Shown in pieces: positions 6,400-11,641 of a DNA stretch of 11,641 nt (its first letter is position 1; each line of letters opens with the position of its first letter). The position numbers were made by a program, and so were the translations under genes. The notes under the pieces are model-generated. The model was not told the origin of the DNA, made no database searches, and was given only the letters and a program-made list of their open reading frames with translations. This DNA is from Halobacteriaceae archaeon Tc-Br11_E2g27. Lineage in GTDB: Archaea; Halobacteriota; Halobacteria; Halobacteriales; Haloarculaceae. The stretch covers positions 1 to 11,641 of the forward strand of contig LKNH01000055.1 of NCBI GenBank assembly GCA_001564135.1, in the 5' to 3' direction.

Positions 6400-7293
6400 C
6401 TATTTTCGAGCGACTTCGTGCCGACCGAACCCGTACCGCAGTCGGTTAGCAAGTCGTCGAGAGAATCGGTCGTCAGCCCGCGACCCAAACCGTTCACCGA
6501 GCGATTGGTAGATGAGTGGAACCGGAACTTCCTGTTCGAGCGCCTCCTGTACTGTCCAGGTTCCCGTCGAGCCACCAGCAATATAGTCATCAACGTCTCC
6601 AAGGTCGGTTCCTTCCTCGCGGAACGCCTCCTCACAGAGTTCGAGTAGCCACGACCGGATGACTGCCCCGTTATTCCACGTCTGTGCGACGGATTCGAGG
6701 TCGAGGTCGTATCGTCCCTCATGCAACAACTCGAATCCTTCCCCGTAGGCCTGCATAAGTGCATACTCGACGCCGTTGTGGACCATCTTGACGTAATGGC
6801 CGGCGCCGTTTGGACCCATCCGTGCATGTCCATCCGGGCCGGTGGCGACTGCATCGAACACTGGCGTACACTCCTCGTAGGCCCACTCCGGCCCACCAAT
6901 CATCAGCGAAAAGCCCAGTTCCGCACCGGCAGGCCCGCCGCTCGTTCCACAATCAAGGTATGCTGCGTCAACACTCTCGGCCCGACGAACGGATTCCTCG
7001 AAGTGTGAGTTTCCGCCATCGATAATGATATCATCCGTACCGAGAACTGCTGACAGTTCATCAAGCGCCGCATCGATTGGGTCGCCTGCCGGAACCATCA
7101 ACCAGAGTCGTTTCTCTTCTCCGAGTTTCTCAACAACATCAGGAATTGACTCTGCGGGTGTTGCACCCGCTGCGCTGGCACTCTCTACTGCATCTTCATC
7201 GATATCAAACGCGACAATATCATGACCGGCAGCGAGCGTCCGGTCGACAACAATCTGACCCATTCGCCCGAGTCCGATAACTCCAAGTTCCAT
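6400..7293 (-). CDS. gnd: 6-phosphogluconate dehydrogenase, decarboxylating
   Basis: Oxidatively decarboxylates 6-phosphogluconate to ribulose 5-phosphate in the cytoplasm (oxidative pentose phosphate pathway, the route to ribose in haloarchaea). From ATG 7293 the product has 297 residues: a Rossmann motif GLGRMG (7-12), DGGNSH (92-97), CGTSGGPAG (115-123, containing the family SGG) and the catalytic stretch KMVHNGVE, with Lys169, His172, Asn173 and Glu176 in the spacing seen in characterised 6PGDHs. It belongs to the short (about 300 residue) class rather than the 470-residue bacterial and eukaryotic form. Asp30 at the end of strand 2 suggests NAD+ rather than NADP+, an inference only. A longer in-frame start at 7338 exists, but its extra 15 residues precede the Rossmann strand and look like leader; a weak TATA-like AATTACTA near 7320 fits a leaderless start at 7293. 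Confidence 0.93.
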   Translation of the reverse strand: MELGVIGLGRMGQIVVDRTLAAGHDIVAFDIDEDAVESASAAGATPAESIPDVVEKLGEEKRLWLMVPAGDPIDAALDELSAVLGTDDIIIDGGNSHFEESVRRAESVDAAYLDCGTSGGPAGAELGFSLMIGGPEWAYEECTPVFDAVATGPDGHARMGPNGAGHYVKMVHNGVEYALMQAYGEGFELLHEGRYDLDLESVAQTWNNGAVIRSWLLELCEEAFREEGTDLGDVDDYIAGGSTGTWTVQEALEQEVPVPLIYQSLGERFGSRADDRFSRRLANRLRYGFGRHEVARK

Positions 7294-7364
7294 ATCGTGG
7301 ACTCGTCGGGCCGGAAGGTAGTAATTGTGATTTTCCACCGAACGCTAACAACAATCGCGGAAAA

Positions 7365-7769
7365 TTACGACTCTAGTTCGATCTTCTGAGCGTCAGCCTC
7401 GTCGTATTTTTCTCTGAACTCCGAAATGAGTTGGCCCATCTTCGCGTACCAGTCGTTGAGTACGCGCTGCATATCATCGGCAATCTCATCCGGGTCAGTT
7501 GGATAATAGACGTGGTAATAGCCGCCCTCGTCGTAGTTGATTTGTTCTTTCTGGATGAATCCTGTCTGCATCAAGCGCTGGATGGACCGATAGACTGTCG
7601 AGCGCTCGCGGTCAACTTCTTCGGCAACGTCATCGACGGTGAGCGGGTCGGAGCTTTTTACGAGCACCTGAAAACAATGTTTGTCGAGTTGCTTGAGGCC
7701 GTGAAAACACTCAAGCAACCCCTCACACGCCATATCCTGGCGTAACATCTCGTTCATTGCGTCTGGCAT
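7365..7769 (-). CDS. Winged-helix transcriptional regulator (TrmB-like)
   Basis: A 134-residue cytoplasmic DNA-binding protein. The winged helix-turn-helix spans about 40-90 (DPLTVDDVAEEVDRERSTVYRSIQRLMQTGFI, then a wing with EGGYYHVYYP), followed by a helical, charged C-terminus suited to dimerisation. It resembles the TrmB/HTH family common in haloarchaea, but no sugar-binding effector domain is present. The N-terminal helix region carries Cys15, Cys21, His23, His31 and Cys32, a cluster that could bind a metal or sense redox state. A TATA box 26 bp before ATG 7769 and nested palindromes just upstream suggest autoregulation. It sits 71 bp upstream of gnd in the same direction, so it might control gnd or a distant target; the target is unknown. 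Confidence 0.8.
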   Translation of the reverse strand: MPDAMNEMLRQDMACEGLLECFHGLKQLDKHCFQVLVKSSDPLTVDDVAEEVDRERSTVYRSIQRLMQTGFIQKEQINYDEGGYYHVYYPTDPDEIADDMQRVLNDWYAKMGQLISEFREKYDEADAQKIELES

Positions 7770-7791
7770 ACAGTACCGTTAGACCCGCAAG

Positions 7792-7826
7792 AGTATAAGA
7801 TTGTGCACAGTTTGTACAACACTGTG
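7792..7826 (-). promoter_or_regulatory. Promoter and palindromic operator of the winged-helix gene
   Basis: On the minus strand CTTATACTC (7792-7800) is centred about 27 bp before ATG 7769, giving a leaderless message. Directly upstream are palindromes TGTGCACA (7802-7809) and TTGTACAA (7812-7819), the latter framed by CACAGT (7806-7811) and ACTGTG (7821-7826). Two related 8-bp palindromes about 10 bp apart abutting BRE/TATA look like a two-site operator. Confidence 0.5.
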
Positions 7827-7860
7827 TCATAGCATCTGTCCACACGCTATTCAGAGCGAT

Positions 7861-8460
7861 TCACGAATCGGTTGATTCGTTTTGAGACTCGTTCAGGAGT
7901 GGTGATTCCGATTCGTTTCGTGATTCGTTTATAGAAACATCGGTTGTTTCATTTGTTGACTCGTTTCCTGTTCCGGCCGAACTCGATGTCTCACCTTCAC
8001 AGTCGCAGCTAATGTCGACGGTTCGGTCCTGAGCCACGAGGTCCAGGCCGTTTCCAGTGACTTGCACAGTAAACGTCACCGTTGTCTCAGCATCGCTAGA
8101 TGGTGGGCATTCAACATCTACTGTCACATCACCGGACTTACCGACAGCGAGGCTCTTGGGAACCTGAAGGTTGCTAATAGATGGTACGTCTGCAGAGGAG
8201 TCGTACCCAACATCGATATCGGTTATCTCGGTCGTGAGTTGATTCGTCAACTCGACAAGCGTCACTGTCCCTTGACAGACGACGCTCAGGTCTTTGTTCT
8301 GGTCTTTGTAAACTAACCGTAGATACGCATCTTCATCTCCGACGGTTTCGACCGTTACTTTTCGCTGTGATTCGCTCTGTGAAAACGCCCCACTGGCGAG
8401 TAGACTGCTTCCCCCCGCTGCGGTCACAAGGCTACCGAGCAAAAACGCTCTCCGTCTCAT
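7861..8460 (-). CDS. Tat-exported DUF1102-like protein with sequon-rich tail
   Basis: A 199-residue predicted secreted protein. The N-terminus MRRRAFLLGS...LLASGAFSQSESQRKVTVETVGDEDAYLRL is the haloarchaeal pattern of a twin-arginine signal followed by a DUF1102-type domain (GSGAF..., D-AYL-L). The body (about 34-155) is beta-rich by composition, with Cys62, Cys118, Cys152 and Cys154. The last 35 residues are a low-complexity tail with six N-x-S/T sequons (Asn166, 170, 178, 182, 190, 194), likely heavily glycosylated outside the cell. The start codon overlaps the stop of the upstream HTH gene (ATGA), and a good Shine-Dalgarno GAGGTGA lies at 8465-8471, so translation is coupled. No C-terminal anchor is visible. 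Its function is unknown. Confidence 0.8.
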   Translation of the reverse strand: MRRRAFLLGSLVTAAGGSSLLASGAFSQSESQRKVTVETVGDEDAYLRLVYKDQNKDLSVVCQGTVTLVELTNQLTTEITDIDVGYDSSADVPSISNLQVPKSLAVGKSGDVTVDVECPPSSDAETTVTFTVQVTGNGLDLVAQDRTVDISCDCEGETSSSAGTGNESTNETTDVSINESRNESESPLLNESQNESTDS

Positions 8461-9062
8461 CCTCTCACCTCGAACAGTGTCTCAATCGCCTGTTTGTTGC
8501 GCCAGTTGTGTACCGTATGAATTGCTCCAGCAAGCGCAAACATCACGAGCACAATCCAGATGAGCAGGCTGGCAGTAAGCCAGTCAAACGGATAGATGCT
8601 CTGTTGGCTCACCGTTGCGAGCACGCCACCGACACCGGTGAGTCCAAGATAGAGCGAACTCCAGGAGATATCGTTTCCTGGGTCGTACTCCAAATACAAC
8701 CGGGCGTATTCGGCTTCCTCGTTCACCGTGATTGTACCGCCGTCGCTATCATACTCAATCAGACCGACAGCGTCCAACTTCGGCAGGTGGACCTGGTGAA
8801 GTGCTGAGTATACCCGCATTCGTTCATCCGATGGCAACTCAGTGATTTCCCTGTCATATTGCCAGGCGGTCACGTAATCAACCACCTCTCCGAGTTTGAC
8901 AGGTCCGTCTTGTTGTTGGAGATAGTACAATGCACACCGCCGACGCTCATGACTGAGCACGTCGAATAGCTCGCTGCGTGAAAGCTGGTCAGTGATGGCT
9001 CCTAACCCAATATCCGACGTGGGTTGGTTCGGTACTGCCGTTTCTGTATATTTTGTTCCCAT
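8457..9062 (-). CDS. Membrane-anchored haloarchaeal HTH protein (DUF7344-like)
   Basis: A 201-residue protein from ATG 9062. The region about 25-125 (SELFDVLSHERRRCALYYLQQQDGPVKLGEVVDYV...HQVHLPKLDAVGLIEYD) is a winged-helix fold of the haloarchaeal DUF7344 type, ending in the wing GGTITVNEEAEYARLYLEY. Two hydrophobic segments follow (about 135-155 and 160-182), so the DNA-binding domain is likely tethered to the membrane facing the cytoplasm. The gene overlaps the exported DUF1102-like gene by 4 bp, suggesting that it senses or controls that exported protein. GTG 9071 would add three residues. No clear TATA box was found for either start. Regulatory function is inferred. Confidence 0.8.
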   Translation of the reverse strand: MGTKYTETAVPNQPTSDIGLGAITDQLSRSELFDVLSHERRRCALYYLQQQDGPVKLGEVVDYVTAWQYDREITELPSDERMRVYSALHQVHLPKLDAVGLIEYDSDGGTITVNEEAEYARLYLEYDPGNDISWSSLYLGLTGVGGVLATVSQQSIYPFDWLTASLLIWIVLVMFALAGAIHTVHNWRNKQAIETLFEVRG

Positions 9063-9071
9063 AGTTATCAC

Positions 9072-9466
9072 TCGTAAATCACACTGGCCGGTTGGTCTGT
9101 GGATTCAATCACTATGTTCTACACCAACCTGTTGCCACTTTGCTAATGCTCTTTTACCAGCGACCGTCGCTCAGTATACAGATACATACCATTCGATTAC
9201 ACGAACTGGCTGTTGATAGACTCAGTGTACAAGAGCGTATCCACTCCCTGCGACCAGTAAGCGTGTCGGTACTGTGTGTTTGTTTTCGTCACACATGCCT
9301 GCATTGTGAACTGGGAGGAAACCAGAAGGAGATAGATTGTCTGTAGATTGTCACAGACACACATAGAGCGCACCTCAAAATCATCCAGCGGCGTATAACC
9401 AAACCGGTCTCTTTCGTTGTCAGTGATACGGTGTGTCGGCCGACCGGCCGCACACGCGAACTAGCT
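9072..9466. other. Divergent intergenic region, no gene recognised
   Basis: About 395 bp between the divergent HTH/DUF1102 operon and the beta-helix gene. Short frames here have no coding character or recognisable product. Visible structure: a 9-bp direct repeat TAGATTGTC at 9333-9341 and 9344-9352 (11 bp apart), a TATA-like TATAAC at 9394-9399 that could serve the + strand gene with a leader of about 45 nt, and the hairpin at 9431-9455. Confidence 0.5.
9431..9455 (+). repeat. Strong GC-rich hairpin 11 nt before the start codon
   Basis: GTGTG (9431-9435) pairs with CACAC (9451-9455), and CGGCCG (9437-9442) with CGGCCG (9445-9450), with one bulged T at 9436. The apparent two-base loop would open to a larger one. 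If transcription starts near the 9394 TATA box, this lies in the leader just ahead of ATG 9467 and could affect translation; it could also be a DNA operator. Confidence 0.65.
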
Positions 9467-10810
9467 ATGGATAGACGAACATTCTTACTCGGCGCGGGAA
9501 GTGCGACAATCGGTGGAACGGCACTGCTCGGCTCAGGTGCCTTCACCCGAGCGCAGTCTCAGCGCCGTATGAAAATCGACGTAGCGGACGATTGGGAGGC
9601 CTATCTCGGACTCGATGGCTGTCCGAACTCGCCGAACCGCAGTTACACGACCTTCGACAAGAACGGCCACCTCGCAATCGAAATGTCAGACAAAAATCCG
9701 ACGGATGCCGGTGGGATTGGCGTTAACTCCAACTCCCGGACCTTCTTTGATGATGTCTTTCAGATATGTAACAACGGCAAACAACCAATCAGTGTCTGGA
9801 TTTCAGATGACGGGCGCTGGCCGATGTACAACGACGAACGCCGTGTTGAGTTTTACACCGGCCCAAGTAAAGGGGCTGACAGGCTTGACCAGTTGGATTC
9901 GATTATCGGAACGCCGAACCAGCGACTCCTCCAGACTGGGGAGTGTCTCTGTGTCGGCATTGCGACTGTCACCAAAGACCTCGGCAGCACTGAGCAACTA
10001 CTCTCGGATATCGACGATAAAATCGTCATCTACGGCGATTCCGACCGAAAGCTGGCCAAGGGACCAGTCACGAATCAAGATCAGCGGACGACACACAAAA
10101 CGCTGCAGAAGGCGATCGATAAGGCCAGGAAGAAAGACACAATCAAAGTGTTCGAAAATCAGAGCAAGCACATCACGATCGACAAACCACTGAACGTTGT
10201 CGGAGTCGATGACCCGCTGCTTGCAAACGGCGTCACTATTGAATCGGATTACGTTCGACTCTCTGGGTTCCGAATTGAGGCGTTCAACCAGGCACAGGGT
10301 GTGGTCATCGACGGGTCACACGTCGAAGTATCGAACAACGCTATCGAATCGACCGCAGAGAACGTCATCACGGCTGATACAGATGGCGGTTACGAAGGAA
10401 TCACTGTCCGTGATAACGACTTACACGTCACTGGTTCGGACACTCAGCAGGTGCATATCCACGGCGGGCTGGAGGATGATGACCTGACCAATCCATCACG
10501 GAACGTGGATATTGTCGCCAATCGGTTTACTGCGGATGGTCTGGGTAATGGTGTCTCCCTTCGGCTTGAGACCGATGCGGGTCGGTTCACTCGCAATCGC
10601 TTCGACGACCCGGAGACTGACCTCGGTCACGTCCAACTGTTCGGGCCAAACCATGAGGTGGCAGACAACGAATTCTTCGGTGAATCGCTCTTGGGAGACG
10701 CGTTCTATCTTGCTGACCCGCGGAGCCAGTATGACCTGACTCACGTGCTGAACCTGAACGAGTTCGACCCGTCTGCGGAAATTGTCGACAACGAAATCAG
10801 GCCAGAGTAG
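9467..10810 (+). CDS. Tat-exported DUF1102-like domain fused to a right-handed beta-helix
   Basis: A 447-residue exported protein. The Tat signal MDRRTFLLGAGSA...LLGSGAFTRAQSQRR leads into a DUF1102-like N-terminal domain (about 34-190) with Cys52, Cys101, Cys160 and Cys162. From about 206 the sequence TTHKTLQKAIDKARKKDTIKVFENQSKHITIDKPLNVVG is the usual entry to NosD/pectate-lyase-like beta-helices, and about 255-440 contains repeated rungs such as VRLSGFRI, VEVSNNAI, ITVRDNDL, VDIVANRF and AGRFTRNRF. No catalytic residues are evident, so it is likely a surface or matrix protein or a carbohydrate binder. ATG 9467 places the twin Arg at residues 3-4; an in-frame GTG at 9431 would move it inward and put the hairpin in coding sequence. 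Its N-terminal half is about 60% identical by eye to the next gene. Confidence 0.85.
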   Translation: MDRRTFLLGAGSATIGGTALLGSGAFTRAQSQRRMKIDVADDWEAYLGLDGCPNSPNRSYTTFDKNGHLAIEMSDKNPTDAGGIGVNSNSRTFFDDVFQICNNGKQPISVWISDDGRWPMYNDERRVEFYTGPSKGADRLDQLDSIIGTPNQRLLQTGECLCVGIATVTKDLGSTEQLLSDIDDKIVIYGDSDRKLAKGPVTNQDQRTTHKTLQKAIDKARKKDTIKVFENQSKHITIDKPLNVVGVDDPLLANGVTIESDYVRLSGFRIEAFNQAQGVVIDGSHVEVSNNAIESTAENVITADTDGGYEGITVRDNDLHVTGSDTQQVHIHGGLEDDDLTNPSRNVDIVANRFTADGLGNGVSLRLETDAGRFTRNRFDDPETDLGHVQLFGPNHEVADNEFFGESLLGDAFYLADPRSQYDLTHVLNLNEFDPSAEIVDNEIRPE

Positions 10811-11069
10811 TCGCCGTCTCACCAAAATCAATCCGTATCTACTCCTTTTTCGACCGATTTAGCCTTTTATTGTAATCTATAGAGTTGCCGTAGTGTGCTT
10901 GTTGTAGATGGCTATCGTTCCAAAACCATTCCTATGGAATTGGCCCGATTTGGGGTCCAGTTACTAACAAAGTTGGTAGCCCTTGGAGTGTCTTCTGAAG
11001 CCGTCAGCCCACGCGTGCGTGGTCAATAACATCAACCACTGGCAGTGGGCAGGACGGTCACTACAAACC
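10811..11069. other. Intergenic region with palindromes before the third DUF1102-like gene
   Basis: About 260 bp with no gene. T-rich runs near 10842-10850 and 10863-10870 could end transcription of the beta-helix gene. Inverted repeats: ATTCC-TAT-GGAAT (10928-10940), TACTAAC/GTTGGTA (10962-10978), CCACGC-GT-GCGTGG (11009-11022) and CCACTG-G-CAGTGG (11036-11048). A TATA-like CAATAAC lies between the last two. No confident promoter assignment. Confidence 0.5.
11009..11048 (+). repeat. Pair of perfect palindromes before the start codon
   Basis: CCACGC-GT-GCGTGG (11009-11022) and CCACTG-G-CAGTGG (11036-11048) share CCAC/GTGG ends and have centres about 26 bp apart. The second ends 21 nt before ATG 11070. 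They could be a two-site operator around the TATA-like sequence at about 11024-11030, or leader hairpins. Confidence 0.55.
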
Positions 11070-11641
11070 ATGAGACGACGTAACTTCCTGCTTGGCGTCA
11101 GTGGAACAGCAATCGGTGGGAGTGCCCTCCTCGGTTCAGGCGCTTTCACCCGTATTGAATCGCAACGACGGGCGAAAATCGAAGTGGCAGCTGACCCGGA
11201 TGCATATCTGGGGTTGGATGGCTGTCCGGACTCGCCGAACAGTAGCTATACAGAAATCGACGAGAACGGGCACCTTGCCATCGAAATGTCACCGGAGAAC
11301 CCGACCGAAGGCGGTGGTCAGGGTATCAACTCGGATTCGTTCACGTACTTCGATAACGTCTTCCAGGTCTGTAATCAGGGGAAAGAGAAAGTCGGCATCT
11401 GGATAGATGGTTTTAAAACGCTCGACCTTGACTCCGAGTACGATGACGAACCCACGGTTGAGTTCTATCTCGATGGCGACCCTGACGATTCATTAGTCGG
11501 TGAAGAGAACGCATTTCCGCTTGGCGTAGGACAGTGTGTCTGTGTCGGTATTCGAACAGTTTCGAAAGGTCTTGAGGAAGGTGACCAGCTCATCAAGGAT
11601 GATGAAATTGTCATCAACGCTGATGTCGATAACCTTGGTGA
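11070..11641 (+). CDS. Tat-exported DUF1102-like protein, paralogue (3' partial)
   Basis: The frame stays open from ATG 11070 to the window end (190 codons visible, no stop). The Tat signal MRRRNFLLGVSGTA...LLGSGAFTRIESQRR is followed by a DUF1102-like domain (AADPDAYLGLDGCPDSPNSSYTEIDENGHLAIEMS...). It closely matches the first 190 residues of the beta-helix protein, including Cys52 and Cys101 and a C-x-C pair (Cys156, Cys158; there 160 and 162). Whether it also continues into a beta-helix or ends after the domain lies outside the window. The arrangement suggests tandem duplication of an exported-protein gene. Function unknown; disulfides between the conserved Cys are likely but inferred. 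Confidence 0.85.
   Translation, partial: MRRRNFLLGVSGTAIGGSALLGSGAFTRIESQRRAKIEVAADPDAYLGLDGCPDSPNSSYTEIDENGHLAIEMSPENPTEGGGQGINSDSFTYFDNVFQVCNQGKEKVGIWIDGFKTLDLDSEYDDEPTVEFYLDGDPDDSLVGEENAFPLGVGQCVCVGIRTVSKGLEEGDQLIKDDEIVINADVDNLG

Noticed and set aside
7294..7338. Longer gnd start adding 15 residues (MENHNYYLPARRVHD)
   Set aside because: The added residues precede the Rossmann strand, have no counterpart in the family, and the shorter ATG fits a leaderless promoter.
9063..9071. GTG at 9071 as the start of the membrane HTH gene
   Set aside because: Possible, but ATG at 9062 is only three codons later and is the stronger initiator; no promoter evidence favours the longer form.
9092..9346. 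84-residue + strand open frame in the divergent intergenic region
   Set aside because: It is not acidic or otherwise haloarchaeal in composition, has no recognisable domain, and overlaps likely promoter sequence.
10960..10968. GTTACTAAC resembling the palindrome at the znu promoters
   Set aside because: It lacks the AATAAC word 15 bp downstream and an adjacent TATA box, and sits about 100 bp before an unrelated exported-protein gene; chance is likely.

Overview
The window is chromosomal DNA from a halophilic archaeon (class Halobacteria). The evidence is strongly acidic proteins, Tat-type (twin-arginine) signal peptides on the exported proteins, apparently leaderless genes with a TATA-like box about 26 bp before the start codon, a small haloarchaeal 6-phosphogluconate dehydrogenase, and HTH and DUF1102-like families typical of this class. 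By eye the GC content is moderate, lower than in many haloarchaea. The genus cannot be fixed from this sequence.

Left part (1-5988, all + strand): a metal-uptake locus, most likely for zinc. It starts inside a His/Asp/Glu-rich protein built from three copies of one domain, two of them near-identical tandem copies of 381 bp, followed by a distinct C-terminal domain. Next is a ZnuA-type substrate-binding lipoprotein. Where ordinary ZnuA proteins have a short His-rich loop, this one carries a whole copy of the same His-rich domain. A ZnuC ATPase and a ZnuB permease follow as an overlapping pair, and then a second, paralogous ZnuB permease with its own promoter. The znuA and znuC promoters share a bipartite element with identical spacing (GTTATTAAC, 15 bp, AATAAC, then a T-rich TATA-like box). 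A weaker version precedes the second permease. Together these look like a zinc regulon in which an accessory protein and the receptor share a metal-capturing module.

Middle (5989-7860, - strand genes): a tRNA-Leu(CAA) gene with degenerate fragments of a tRNA 3' half just beyond it, which may be an integration or recombination scar. Then come gnd (oxidative pentose phosphate pathway) and a small winged-helix regulator with a Cys/His-rich N-terminus and nested palindromes at its promoter.

Right part (7861-11641): a cluster of exported, Tat-signal, DUF1102-like proteins. One (- strand) is translationally coupled to a membrane-anchored HTH protein and ends in a tail with six N-glycosylation sequons. 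A second (+ strand) is fused to a right-handed beta-helix. A third (+ strand) is a close paralogue cut by the window end. The two + strand genes have strong inverted repeats just ahead of their start codons.
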